Positions 47,548-56,783 of a stretch of DNA of 64,000 nucleotides are shown here, in pieces. The notes below the pieces were generated by a model. It was not told where the DNA came from and made no database searches. It saw only the letters and a list, made by a program, of their open reading frames with translations. Position numbers and translations under genes: made by a program. This DNA comes from GWE2-42-39 sp963662895 (lineage in GTDB: Bacteria > Bacteroidota > Bacteroidia > Bacteroidales > Prolixibacteraceae): contig OY759982.1 of assembly GCA_963662895.1 (NCBI GenBank), forward strand, positions 2,728,001 to 2,792,000. The letters are read 5' to 3'. Every line of letters starts with the position of its first letter. Within the stretch, counting starts at the first letter, position 1.

Positions 47548-50500
47548 TTAGAATGTAACGGTTAATCCGAATGATAATGTTTTTTCCAAAGGATAATAAT
47601 CACCAGTGGTATAGCTCGTGGCAGCGTCAATTGCTTCAGGGTCGAACATGGTAGCTGTTTTGGTGCCTGTCCAGATATTTTCGCCCGAAATAAACAGGCG
47701 TAGCCCGTTGACATAAAACTTTTGTGTGATGTGTTGGGGAATCGTATATCCCAGCGAAAGGTTCTTCAGACGGATATAGGCTGCATTTTGCAAATAACGG
47801 GTTTGTGTTTGCTGGTTTTTGCCTGCTCCTGCAAGCAACGGACGCGGATAATAGGCATCAATGTTGGCAGGCAAATCATTAGACGATTCAAGCCGGAAAT
47901 AATCGACATGTTCTTTCAATCCGATAATTTGCCATTGCCCGGTATAACTACATCCAAAAAACTTAGACGAATTAGTCCAGAAATCCCGTTTGCCTACCCC
48001 CTGGAAGAAGATGCGGAGGTCAAATCCTTTCCATTTTGCATTCAAATCCACTCCAAATTGGTAACGGGGGGTACTGTTGCCGATAATTTTAAGGTCGCCA
48101 TGGTCTTCGAGGGTATTCGACCCTGTATTAATTTTACCGTCTCCGTTCAGGTCGCGGTACATGATGTCGCCGGCCAGCCAGTTGCTTCCCAATGTGCTTT
48201 GCCCGCCATTTGGGAGTGAGGCTAAGTGCGCTTCCATTTCCTCATCGCTTTTGGCAATGCCGATGGTTTCATATCCCCAGATATTGCCGAGTTTCTGCCC
48301 TTCGTAGTAAGTAGACAATAACTTTTTATCATTCGGATAACGGGTGATCTCAGTCTGGTAATCGGAGAGCATAAAGCGTATGCCATAGGATATTCCGTTA
48401 TCCAGGCGGTCATGCCAGTCAAGTTCCAGTTCAAAACCGTAAGTCTTCAGGTCGGTGTTGTTACTTTTAGGTACGGATTTCCCCAAAATATTGGGCAATT
48501 CCATGGCAGGACCTACCATATCCAGTGTTTTCCGCACATAGTAATCGAACGAACCGCTCAACCGGTTATTAAACGCCCCTACATCCACACCTACATCCCA
48601 CGTGTTGATTTTTTCCCATGTAAGGGAGGAACTGATCAGAGCCGGGGAAGATGCGGTATTGGGCATTACACCGTTTTGCAGCCATGAACCGGAACTGGCG
48701 TTTACGCTGATAACCTGGTATGTGGGATACCAGCTGTTGATATTCTGGTTCCCCAGTTCCCCGTAAGAACCGCGCAGTTTCAGTGTATTCACGGTATTCC
48801 CAAGTTCTCCCCAGAAGTTTTCACGGGCTATGTTCCACCCGGCAGAGAAAGAAGGGAACCAATTCCAGCGTGTTTCGCGGCGGAAACGGGATGTGCCGTC
48901 ATAACGGAGGTTGGCTTCCAACATGTATTTCCCCTGGTAATCGTAGTTCAACCGCCCGAAATAGCCTGCTGTGTTCCATTCGCTGATGCGCCCATAGACG
49001 GAAGGCGTTGCGGCACTACCATTATTGTTCAGCCCGGAAGTAAGGTCTACCACCGGCAGGTCGTCAACAATGACACCGACACGGCTCAATCCGAAAACTT
49101 TGTATTTCAAATCCTCTAATTGGGCTCCTGCCATGATTTTAAAGTTATGCACATGATCCAGGCTAAAATTGTAAGACGAATATACATTAAGGTTCAGAAA
49201 ATTATTTTTATTGTAATCATTGCTAACATAAGAAGTTTCCCTTTTCACCATAGGATTACCGGCCACATCGTGAATATAAGTCTTCAAAGAAACAGCATTT
49301 TTGGTGTAAGTATTTATGTTGTAATTGAATTCAACAGTAGTCACCCAGTTTTTTACCGGTTCCATTACAAGGCTCCCATGGTTGTTGAAATTATCTGTCT
49401 GGGCATTGGTTCTTCCGCCTTCAATAATCCCCAGCATAGGCGAATTGGCAGGATAATAGTACCCATTATCGTCATATACCGGGAGGAACGGCCAACTCTG
49501 GCGGGCTAAGTTGATATACATGCCAGGGACGAGATCAGTAGGCCTGTTGTAATCGGTGCGGATAAAACGGGCAGTGTAACGCAGTTTCATCCAGGCGGTC
49601 ATCTGTGCTTCAATGGTTCCTGTAGGTGAATATCTGCGGTAAATGTCGTCGGCAATTTCCAGTAACCCGCTTTTGTCCAGGTATCCCAACCCCATATAAA
49701 AAGTAAACCGGTCGTTGCCCCCGCTGGCGTTCACATTGTGTTCCTGCGAGAATGCCCAGTCCTTGTAATACACATCATATGCATCCACGTTGGCGTTCCC
49801 GTATGAATTCCCGTTTGCCCATATCGTTGGATTCGATGGGTCAGGGACGGATACAGTGGTGATTCTACCTTCCTGATAATCCTTGATTCGCTGCAGCCGT
49901 TCGTCATTTATATAACGTCCTCTGTTTGCATTGTCAGCAGCATCATTCATGAATGTGGCAAATGTATAAGAATCCATGGTCTTAGGCTGGACTATCGGCG
50001 CTCCCCAACGGAAATTGTTGCTGTAGCTGACCTTGATTTGTTTGGCATCTCCTTTTTTAGTTGTTATCAGGATTACCCCAAATGGTGCACGGGAACCATA
50101 GATAGAAGAAGCTGCAGCATCTTTCAATATGGAGACATTTTCAATATCCTGTGGGTTGACATTTTTCAGGGAGCCTTCTACCCCGTCTATCAATACCAAT
50201 GGAGCAGCCGATGAGCCGGTCCCCAGGTTACCCGTTCCACGGATATTTATTTCGGGTGTAGCATCCAAAAAACCGCTTGTCTGCTGGATATTTAAACCTG
50301 CCGCCATGCCTTGGAGCGCTTGTACTGCATTTTGCACGGGACGGTTTTGTAAATCCTCCGAAGAAACAGTTCCGACAGCACCGGTCAGATTAACTTTTTT
50401 CTGCGTGCCAAAACCAATAGTCACGACTTCCTCAATACCAATAGTTTCTTCAACCATTACAACATCAATTGTTGTTTTCCCTGCAACCTTTATCTCCTGG

Positions 50501-51066
50501 CTTTTCATCCCCACAAACGAAAACACCAGCGTGGCATCAGTAGGGACCTTGACAAGTGAATATTTTCCGTCAGCATCGGTAATAATTCCCTGGGTAGTGC
50601 CTTTTATGACTACAGTAACGCCAGGTAACGGAATGCCGGAGGAGTCGGTAACTTTGCCTTTGATATTCACAACAGACTGGCCTGTTGCTAAATCTAACCG
50701 GCCTGTTTCCGGTGTCGTAATTATTACCTGCCGGCCAAGAACCTTATAAGTTAAATTCTGATCGGACAGAAGTTCTTTCAGTACCTCATCAATGGAAGCA
50801 TTCTGCAAATTGATATCCATCTTTTTGTCAATATCAACTTCTTCATTTTTGTACAAAAAAATGAAATCACTGTTTTGTTCCACGTAATCCAGTATCTCGC
50901 GGAGAGTTGCATTCTTCAGATCAAGGTTCAGCTTCGTATTTTGCGAATAGATACTGGCTGAAACAGTCATCGCGAAACAGAAAGAAAAGATCGTTAATAG
51001 TCTCATAATTCGCCATACTTTAAGAGTTTCCTTTCGATGGAAACATCGTAACAATTTTTTTTTCAT
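47548..51066 (-). CDS. SusC/RagA-family TonB-dependent transporter with STN domain, locus 3
   Basis: A 1172-aa outer-membrane importer. A signal segment (MRLLTIFSFCFAMTVSASIY) is followed by an STN domain at about 45-105 (YVEQNSDFIFLYKNEEVDID), a carboxypeptidase-regulatory-like domain (GKVTDSSGIPLPGVTVVIKG) and a plug (LVLIDGVEGSLKNVNPQDIE; SILKDAAASSIYGSRAPFGV). The barrel ends in LSFGLTVTF. It is coupled with the SusD gene and with its own FecR and ECF sigma genes upstream. The enzyme remnants downstream (rhamnosidase-like, GH2, esterase) hint at a plant or algal heteroglycan, which is inference only. Confidence 0.95.
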   Translation of the reverse strand: MKKKLLRCFHRKETLKVWRIMRLLTIFSFCFAMTVSASIYSQNTKLNLDLKNATLREILDYVEQNSDFIFLYKNEEVDIDKKMDINLQNASIDEVLKELLSDQNLTYKVLGRQVIITTPETGRLDLATGQSVVNIKGKVTDSSGIPLPGVTVVIKGTTQGIITDADGKYSLVKVPTDATLVFSFVGMKSQEIKVAGKTTIDVVMVEETIGIEEVVTIGFGTQKKVNLTGAVGTVSSEDLQNRPVQNAVQALQGMAAGLNIQQTSGFLDATPEINIRGTGNLGTGSSAAPLVLIDGVEGSLKNVNPQDIENVSILKDAAASSIYGSRAPFGVILITTKKGDAKQIKVSYSNNFRWGAPIVQPKTMDSYTFATFMNDAADNANRGRYINDERLQRIKDYQEGRITTVSVPDPSNPTIWANGNSYGNANVDAYDVYYKDWAFSQEHNVNASGGNDRFTFYMGLGYLDKSGLLEIADDIYRRYSPTGTIEAQMTAWMKLRYTARFIRTDYNRPTDLVPGMYINLARQSWPFLPVYDDNGYYYPANSPMLGIIEGGRTNAQTDNFNNHGSLVMEPVKNWVTTVEFNYNINTYTKNAVSLKTYIHDVAGNPMVKRETSYVSNDYNKNNFLNLNVYSSYNFSLDHVHNFKIMAGAQLEDLKYKVFGLSRVGVIVDDLPVVDLTSGLNNNGSAATPSVYGRISEWNTAGYFGRLNYDYQGKYMLEANLRYDGTSRFRRETRWNWFPSFSAGWNIARENFWGELGNTVNTLKLRGSYGELGNQNINSWYPTYQVISVNASSGSWLQNGVMPNTASSPALISSSLTWEKINTWDVGVDVGAFNNRLSGSFDYYVRKTLDMVGPAMELPNILGKSVPKSNNTDLKTYGFELELDWHDRLDNGISYGIRFMLSDYQTEITRYPNDKKLLSTYYEGQKLGNIWGYETIGIAKSDEEMEAHLASLPNGGQSTLGSNWLAGDIMYRDLNGDGKINTGSNTLEDHGDLKIIGNSTPRYQFGVDLNAKWKGFDLRIFFQGVGKRDFWTNSSKFFGCSYTGQWQIIGLKEHVDYFRLESSNDLPANIDAYYPRPLLAGAGKNQQTQTRYLQNAAYIRLKNLSLGYTIPQHITQKFYVNGLRLFISGENIWTGTKTATMFDPEAIDAATSYTTGDYYPLEKTLSFGLTVTF

Positions 51067-51094
51067 AAATTTGTGTAGCTTTAAATTAATAATT

Positions 51095-51153
51095 TACTAA
51101 TTCACTTAGTAGTTATTTTATTTAACCGGGAAATGGTGGTACATCTCCCGGTT
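51095..51153 (-). promoter_or_regulatory. Paired hairpins in the fecR-susC junction, locus 3
   Basis: Minus strand after the fecR stop: AACCGGGA/TCCCGGTT (51124-51153), 12 nt, then TACTAA-GTGAA-TTAGTA (51095-51111), then 28 nt to the susC ATG. This is the third instance of the same two-stem layout in this window. Confidence 0.6.
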
Positions 51154-51156
51154 TTA

Positions 51157-52341
51157 TTATTTTATTACATAGCTTTTTTCGTCTGCTTTTTCAAAATTCA
51201 TTTTGGTCAATACCGATAAATAATTAAAAACTTCGGCCCGGTTTTCACTTAGATTGAGTTTTCCGCTTATTTTCATCTTACTCTTCGACGGATCATCAAA
51301 TACAATTTTCAGGTCATAGAACCTTTCTATCTTTTTAATGACCTGATTCAACTCCTCATCTTCAAATTTCAGTATTCCGTTTTTCCACAAAGTATAATAC
51401 TCTACATCAACATCACTGACCGTCATATTTTTCGTTTGTTTATTGAATACCAGCATCTGGTTTGGCTCCAGCAAGACCTTCCGGTTAAAAACAGATGCGT
51501 CATGTTTTTTTACCGCTACCAGACCTTCGACCAATACTGTCCGGACCTGATTATCATCAGAATAGGCCGAAACATTAAAACGGGTACCCAACACTTCGAT
51601 ATCAATGGAAGGCGTTTTCACGACAAATGGTTTATGTCTGTTTTTTGTGACCTCGAAAAATGCTTCTCCAAACAGTATCACTTCCCTGGTATTCCTTTTA
51701 AAAACAGAAGGATATATTAATTTACTGCCGGCATTCAGATATACAACGGTGTTGTCGCTCATGGTAATTTTGGACCGGTTACCGCTCGGAACAATTAACT
51801 GGTTTGGACCATATTTATCTGAAATACCGGCAGGAATTTTTACACTTTTACTGTCAACAACCACTTCCCTGGAAAAACATTTCACTGTTGAGTTTGTTTT
51901 TAACGGGACATCCGTGCCGTCAGAAAGGATAAGCCTGGGTGTACCGGCAGGAGAAGTATATTCCAAAGCAGCATAATTAATCCGGTCTTTCGTGAATCGT
52001 CCGTCCAGATAGAAATACATCAGTATATTTCCGACCAGAAGAAAAAGAAATGCAATAGCGGCATAAGGTAAAATCCGTTTCCCGAATTGCCAAAGCCGGA
52101 TAACAGGTTGCTGATTCCTTTTTTTCTGTATTTCTTTGAATAACAATTTTTTTTCATAACCGGTAAGGTCTTTATTTTTCAATTTCAGTTTACGAAGCTC
52201 TTCTTTTACTGATAATATCAGCTTTTTTTCACCCGGATTACTTTCCATATAATCCTCCCAGTATTTCACTGTCGAATCATCCGGATGAAAAATCCACTTC
52301 ATAAAATGCGGATCATCGATATAATCGTTGTATGTCCTCAT
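51157..52341 (-). CDS. FecR-family anti-sigma factor, locus 3
   Basis: A 394-aa single-pass protein. The N-terminus is MRTYNDYIDDPHFMKWIFHP. A membrane helix follows (YAAIAFLFLLVGNILMYFYL), then the periplasmic FecR domain (PSGNRSKITMSDNTVVYLNA; GEAFFEVTKNRHKPFVVKT; VLGTRFNVSAYSDD) and a DUF4974-like end (EELNQVIKKIERFYDLKIVF). The start at ATG 52341 matches the family; the ATG 48 bp upstream would overlap the sigma gene region less naturally. It stands 65 bp after the sigma gene. The same 60-residue insert after the membrane helix as in the locus 2 FecR suggests these two are sister copies. Confidence 0.92.
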   Translation of the reverse strand: MRTYNDYIDDPHFMKWIFHPDDSTVKYWEDYMESNPGEKKLILSVKEELRKLKLKNKDLTGYEKKLLFKEIQKKRNQQPVIRLWQFGKRILPYAAIAFLFLLVGNILMYFYLDGRFTKDRINYAALEYTSPAGTPRLILSDGTDVPLKTNSTVKCFSREVVVDSKSVKIPAGISDKYGPNQLIVPSGNRSKITMSDNTVVYLNAGSKLIYPSVFKRNTREVILFGEAFFEVTKNRHKPFVVKTPSIDIEVLGTRFNVSAYSDDNQVRTVLVEGLVAVKKHDASVFNRKVLLEPNQMLVFNKQTKNMTVSDVDVEYYTLWKNGILKFEDEELNQVIKKIERFYDLKIVFDDPSKSKMKISGKLNLSENRAEVFNYLSVLTKMNFEKADEKSYVIK

Positions 52342-52406
52342 AGAAACAGATGTTTCTATATAGTGAAGAGAAAATTCAAAACCGGACAAAAAAAGGAGAA
52401 ATTGTT

Positions 52407-52985
52407 TTATGCTTTAAAACACAAAATAAAAAGTTCCAGAAAACGGTCGAGGAAACTGACCTGTAATTTTTTCAAAATTCTGATAATTTGTTTCTGAACA
52501 GTATCGGATTTAATGCCAGTCATATCGCCAATTTGCTGATTATTCAATCCTGAATAGAACTTCAGAAACAGCAATTCTTTTTTTTCTGAAGGAAGTGAAT
52601 TCAATATTTCATTTAAAAGTTCAAGTTTTGACCGTTCTTGTTCCGAGGTAACGATTCTGTTCTCGATATCAAGCTCGGTTTCGAAAGAAGGTAAAGCTGA
52701 ATCCTGGTATTCAAAATACCTGTTTTCCTGTGTTTCCCGGTGAATAATGATCCTTTTCAGTGCTTTCAGCAAATAAAACTCAATGTTTTCCGGATCAGAA
52801 AGCCTGTTTCTTGATGAATACAACTCAAGAAATAACTGCTGAATGCAATCCTTCACAAGTTCCTCATTCCGGCTTATTTTTGTTCCGTAGCGAAATAAAA
52901 CATCGATATATTCATTGTAGATTTGTTCAAAAGCATCGTTGCTCCCCTCCTTAAAATTACGCCAGATTATTTGCAAACGATCCAT
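52407..52985 (-). CDS. ECF-type RNA polymerase sigma-70 factor, locus 3
   Basis: A 192-aa ECF sigma factor. Region 2 includes LVKDCIQQLFLELYSSRNRL and IEFYLLKALKRIIIH. Region 4 includes LPSEKKELLFLKFYSGLNNQ and QIGDMTGIKSDTVQKQIIRI. The ATG at 52985 begins MDRLQIIWRNFKEG, a normal ECF start. It heads the locus 3 set of sigma, fecR, susC, susD and enzymes, and has a consensus promoter just upstream that nearly touches the end of the neighbouring lipoprotein gene. Confidence 0.92.
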   Translation of the reverse strand: MDRLQIIWRNFKEGSNDAFEQIYNEYIDVLFRYGTKISRNEELVKDCIQQLFLELYSSRNRLSDPENIEFYLLKALKRIIIHRETQENRYFEYQDSALPSFETELDIENRIVTSEQERSKLELLNEILNSLPSEKKELLFLKFYSGLNNQQIGDMTGIKSDTVQKQIIRILKKLQVSFLDRFLELFILCFKA

Positions 52986-53019
52986 TTCAAAAAGTTAGGT
53001 TGAATAAGTTTCATCCTCA

Positions 53020-53050
53020 CAAAAATAAAAGAATTGCTACCCGAAACAAA
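53020..53050 (-). promoter_or_regulatory. Promoter of the locus 3 sigma/fecR genes
   Basis: Minus strand: TTTG (53047-53050), 19-bp spacer and TATTTTTG (53020-53027), an exact consensus match. The -33 box ends 6 bp from the stop codon of the upstream lipoprotein gene, so the two transcription units abut. Confidence 0.7.
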
Positions 53051-53056
53051 ACACGA

Positions 53057-55687
53057 TTATTTATTCATGGCCGGGAATAATTTGAGCAACTGTTCACCGG
53101 TTCCTATTTTATAGCCTGAAGAAAACAGGTAAACTGCTCCGTCCTCATTGGTCAGCAACACCAAAGGTAATTTGTTTTTTACTTCTTCACCAAACAAACC
53201 GGTCAGTGCTTTTAAGACCGTTCCGCTGGGGTCAAATCCACGTACCTGATTTTTGGGCAACTGATAAGAGTCAAGTACTTTTTCCAGTTGGGGCCTGTCC
53301 TCGGCGGCAAGAAACACAAATTTTCCGGGCCATGCTTCAAAATAATCCACATAACCGGTCAGATCGTACAGGATATGTTTGGAGGGCTCTTTTTCCGGGT
53401 CGAGCAGGGCAATGACCAGGTTTTGTCCGCCAGCCAGCTTGTGAAGGTTCACCGGTGTTTTATCCGGCAGGGTCAACACATTCAGTTTTGAAAGATCAAG
53501 TGAGGCAACAGGCTTTGGTTCATTGGCCGATTGCCTCAACGTTATGGTCAGTGATTTTGTTTTTCCCTTTTCTATATTAAAATAGTATACCGAACTAAGC
53601 ACAGTACCATCTTCAAGCCGGCTACCGGTAACCAGGTCATAACTGCCGGATTCCAGTTCCAAAGCTTCTTTGAAATCGCTGATCTTCCGGCCAAAATCAT
53701 ATTCAAGTGTCTGGTATTTCCCGTCATTAAACCGGCCAAGGGTAAAATGGATGTAATACTGCGGTTCGATGTTGTTCCTCCCGTTTTTGAGTACCAGCAG
53801 GCCGGTTTCCGGTTTCGCCGGCAGGTCTTCAGTGAACCCGGCTTTGTACCAGTTATTCCCGGCATAATATTCCGGTTCCAGGGTTGCCGGATTCAGGCGG
53901 GCCGGGATACCCAGTGCCCGGCATACTGCAACGAAGAAGAAATGCGCGGAATTGGTATCGGCTACCCTGAGTTTGTAAACTCCTGCCGGGTTTAAAGGCG
54001 CCCGGGAATGTTTATTAGCTGTATCATCAATACGGATGCTGTCTTTGATCCAGCATGTTAAAAGTCCGGGATCTTTGATGAATTGTTCTTTATAGGTTGA
54101 AAAATAAGACTGGATGTCCGGTCTCCAGGCCAACAGCATTTCATTCCGTATCCGCGGCGCCAGAACGTATTTAATAAAAATGTCTTCCGGGTACTGATCG
54201 CTTTCCGCTGTATTTTCCAGATGGGAAGTAAGGATAGATGCTTTCGTGTCGCTGTAATCTTTATCGGATATACCTTTCAGTAAATCCATCACCCGTCTTT
54301 CGGACGCATTCTCCCGGAAATATTTTTCCAGTTCCGACCAGTTCCCGTAACCCAGGTGGATGGCATGTATTACATCAGTTTCGGGCAGTCCCAGTTCGCT
54401 GGCCAGGTTCCGGCTCCAGGCGGTATCTTTAAAGGTTGCGGTATAGCAATTGCGGATAGAGTCTTCCAAAGCAAGCCGGTGTTCATTAATCTTTTCGGCT
54501 TCCTGTGAAACAGTAAAGGTGTCTTTTATCAAATGAGGTGGTACTAAATCATATTTGAAAGTCTTTCCTGCAAGTGACGGGGTTCCCAGGCTTAAACAAA
54601 GCGTATCGGTGTTGGCAACCGATATTTTCTGAAAGGCAAACTGTCCGTTTTGGCTTGCCCAGACAATAATCTCTCCCAGTCCCATGGAAACAGACGCTTC
54701 TCCCTTTTCATTGGTAAACTGAGTAGCAATAGGATAAAACTCGGCATAATTGTACAACTGAAATTCCACTTTGGCATTGGAAACTGGTTGTCCCTGCTGA
54801 TTTTTCACATGGACAAAAAGACGCTTGACAGGGGCGTACCGGGAAGTCAGGTTTAGCTCGGAGAATCTTTTCTCCCGGGTTACCACATCTTCTTTCCCAA
54901 AATATTTCCCGTAAGCCCGGGTATGTACCAGCATGGCCCGGCGCGAAGGTTCCCTGAACCACCCCATGTTCAGCTCCGGGTCAGGTTCACAGGCACCCAG
55001 AAATTTCCAGGTCCCGTTGATCCATACCTCCACCCAGGCATGGTTATCATCAATATGAGCCCAGCGCGGGGTATATACCTGCCGGGCCGGAATACTCGCC
55101 GTACGCAAAGCAGAAACCGTAAAGGTCGACTCTTCGCCGCAGCGGCCAAAAGCTTTCCGGATGGTGCTTAGCGGAGCGCTGGTCCGTTCGTCAGTTCCCC
55201 GGTAAACTACTTTCTCGTGGCACCAGTGGTTGATCTCCAGGGCGGCCTGTTCTATGTCCATCCCCTGTACCCGCTGTTTGATCTCATCGTACATCACGAT
55301 CCTGAACGAGTCCAGGTTTTCATTGTTAACCCGCAACGGCAATACAAAATGCAAAAACTCATCTTCGGGGATGGATGCCCCCCAAGGCATTTCCATCCGG
55401 GCTTTCAGACTTATACGGGCATTTGCCAGCATAAAGTCTGCCGGATAATCGGCCAGATCACTCAGGGGCATATAGGCGTACAGGAACTCAAGGGCCTGCC
55501 TTTCGTCAGTGGAAAGTGGCTGGTCAAAAATTTTCCATACATCGATGATGCTGCCGGTACACAATTGTTTTTGTTCTTCCAGCATCTGCCGCATGTCAGC
55601 CTGTCGTTCCGGGTTGTTGATCAGGGCCGGCCTGCGTGAACAGGAAAAACAGGCCAGCAAAAAAATGATAATAAAATATTTGTTCAT
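53057..55687 (-). CDS. Transglutaminase-like protease lipoprotein with degenerate second domain and thioredoxin-like tail
   Basis: An 876-aa envelope protein. Signal with lipobox Cys13 (IIIFLLACFSC). A transglutaminase-core domain at about 140-245 has the complete triad: Cys183 (FGRCGEESTF), His216 (DDNHAWVEVW) and Asp236 (GACEPDPELN). A carboxypeptidase-type beta domain follows (about 290-370), then a second transglutaminase-like part (about 600-690; NSAHFFFVAVCRALGIPARL) in which the nucleophile Cys position is not conserved. The tail (about 765-876) is thioredoxin-fold-like without a CxxC. ATG 55687 is chosen over an upstream ATG that would run into the epimerase gene. With the dipeptide epimerase it probably trims peptides or muropeptides in the periplasm. 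Confidence 0.85.
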   Translation of the reverse strand: MNKYFIIIFLLACFSCSRRPALINNPERQADMRQMLEEQKQLCTGSIIDVWKIFDQPLSTDERQALEFLYAYMPLSDLADYPADFMLANARISLKARMEMPWGASIPEDEFLHFVLPLRVNNENLDSFRIVMYDEIKQRVQGMDIEQAALEINHWCHEKVVYRGTDERTSAPLSTIRKAFGRCGEESTFTVSALRTASIPARQVYTPRWAHIDDNHAWVEVWINGTWKFLGACEPDPELNMGWFREPSRRAMLVHTRAYGKYFGKEDVVTREKRFSELNLTSRYAPVKRLFVHVKNQQGQPVSNAKVEFQLYNYAEFYPIATQFTNEKGEASVSMGLGEIIVWASQNGQFAFQKISVANTDTLCLSLGTPSLAGKTFKYDLVPPHLIKDTFTVSQEAEKINEHRLALEDSIRNCYTATFKDTAWSRNLASELGLPETDVIHAIHLGYGNWSELEKYFRENASERRVMDLLKGISDKDYSDTKASILTSHLENTAESDQYPEDIFIKYVLAPRIRNEMLLAWRPDIQSYFSTYKEQFIKDPGLLTCWIKDSIRIDDTANKHSRAPLNPAGVYKLRVADTNSAHFFFVAVCRALGIPARLNPATLEPEYYAGNNWYKAGFTEDLPAKPETGLLVLKNGRNNIEPQYYIHFTLGRFNDGKYQTLEYDFGRKISDFKEALELESGSYDLVTGSRLEDGTVLSSVYYFNIEKGKTKSLTITLRQSANEPKPVASLDLSKLNVLTLPDKTPVNLHKLAGGQNLVIALLDPEKEPSKHILYDLTGYVDYFEAWPGKFVFLAAEDRPQLEKVLDSYQLPKNQVRGFDPSGTVLKALTGLFGEEVKNKLPLVLLTNEDGAVYLFSSGYKIGTGEQLLKLFPAMNK

Positions 55688-55703
55688 TTCTATCTGGTAA
55701 AAA

Positions 55704-56783
55704 TTATAATCTCTGTTTCTTCGATACACCAATACCCGGAACATTAGTAAGCCGGTAAACCGGATCGATAAATCCAGGGCCTCCGGTGAATGGTTCCTGT
55801 TCAGGGGTAAGATGCGGGTCCAGATCAATAAACTGAAAGCCTCCAAGCCCTGCTGCAAAATGAACCGAACAACTCAAAGCCAGCTTTGTTTCCAGCATGC
55901 AGCCGATCATCAGCCCGATGTTTGCACTACGGGCGATTGTTGCAATATCCAAAGCTTCTACAATTCCCGATTTCATGATTTTAATATTGATCAGGTCGGC
56001 ACAACCAAGCTTTACTACCTCAATTGCATCAGCAGCAGTAAAAACCGATTCATCAGCAGCTACCGGAACAGAAGTATGATCTTTCACGAACTTCATACCC
56101 CGAAGGTCGTGCCTGATAACAGGCTGCTCGAAAAGATCGGGCCTGATCCCGTTATTCTCCAGTTCTTCCAAAAAATGAACTGCCTGTACAGGAGAATATC
56201 CCTGATTGGCATCAAGCATGATCCCGCAACCCGGGGCCCCCTCTCTAATTGCCATGACCCGGTCGATGTCATCAACCAGCTTTTTCCCGACTTTGGTCTT
56301 TAGTGTATGATAACCTTTGTTTTTCAGTTTTGCTGCATTAATTTTTGCCGTTGCAGGAGGAACAATATCAATGGTATAATCGGTCTCAAGCGTATTTTCT
56401 GCCCCGCCAAAAAACTGGAATAACGGAATGTTCAACATTTTTGTATAAGCATCAAGTAAGGCCATTTCAATCGCACAACGAGCAGTAACCTGAGCCCAAA
56501 AGACGTTCTTCAGGTGTTGCGAAATTTGACGGAACCGGGAAACATCTTTCCCAATTAAAAAATCCTTACAACTATTCAGTGTTGCTAATGCTGTTGCCTG
56601 GTTCTCACCATTTATGGGTTCCAACGGCGCTGCTTCCCCGTAGCCTTCTATTCCGTTTTCAAGCCGAATCGTGATCAGTACATTTTCAATATTATGCTTG
56701 GTACCGATTGCAATGGTAAACGGCTCTTCCAGAGGGATCGATACCGGTTCAACTGTAACTTGTTTAATGATGGCTGCGTCCAT
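55704..56783 (-). CDS. Dipeptide epimerase (L-Ala-D/L-Glu epimerase type)
   Basis: A 359-aa enolase-superfamily enzyme of the muconate-lactonising subgroup. The barrel has the acid-base Lys pair (TLKTKVG), metal ligands in MLDANQGY, LFEQPV and VAADES, and the opposite Lys (LINIKIMKSG). An N-terminal cap (GYGEAAPLEP) and the IGCMLET segment fit dipeptide epimerases, which interconvert L-Ala-D-Glu and L-Ala-L-Glu during murein peptide recycling. No signal peptide, so cytoplasmic. Its start overlaps the end of the upstream synthase gene by 20 bp, and it ends 16 bp before the transglutaminase-like gene, showing one operon. Specificity for other dipeptides is possible. Confidence 0.88.
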   Translation of the reverse strand: MDAAIIKQVTVEPVSIPLEEPFTIAIGTKHNIENVLITIRLENGIEGYGEAAPLEPINGENQATALATLNSCKDFLIGKDVSRFRQISQHLKNVFWAQVTARCAIEMALLDAYTKMLNIPLFQFFGGAENTLETDYTIDIVPPATAKINAAKLKNKGYHTLKTKVGKKLVDDIDRVMAIREGAPGCGIMLDANQGYSPVQAVHFLEELENNGIRPDLFEQPVIRHDLRGMKFVKDHTSVPVAADESVFTAADAIEVVKLGCADLINIKIMKSGIVEALDIATIARSANIGLMIGCMLETKLALSCSVHFAAGLGGFQFIDLDPHLTPEQEPFTGGPGFIDPVYRLTNVPGIGVSKKQRL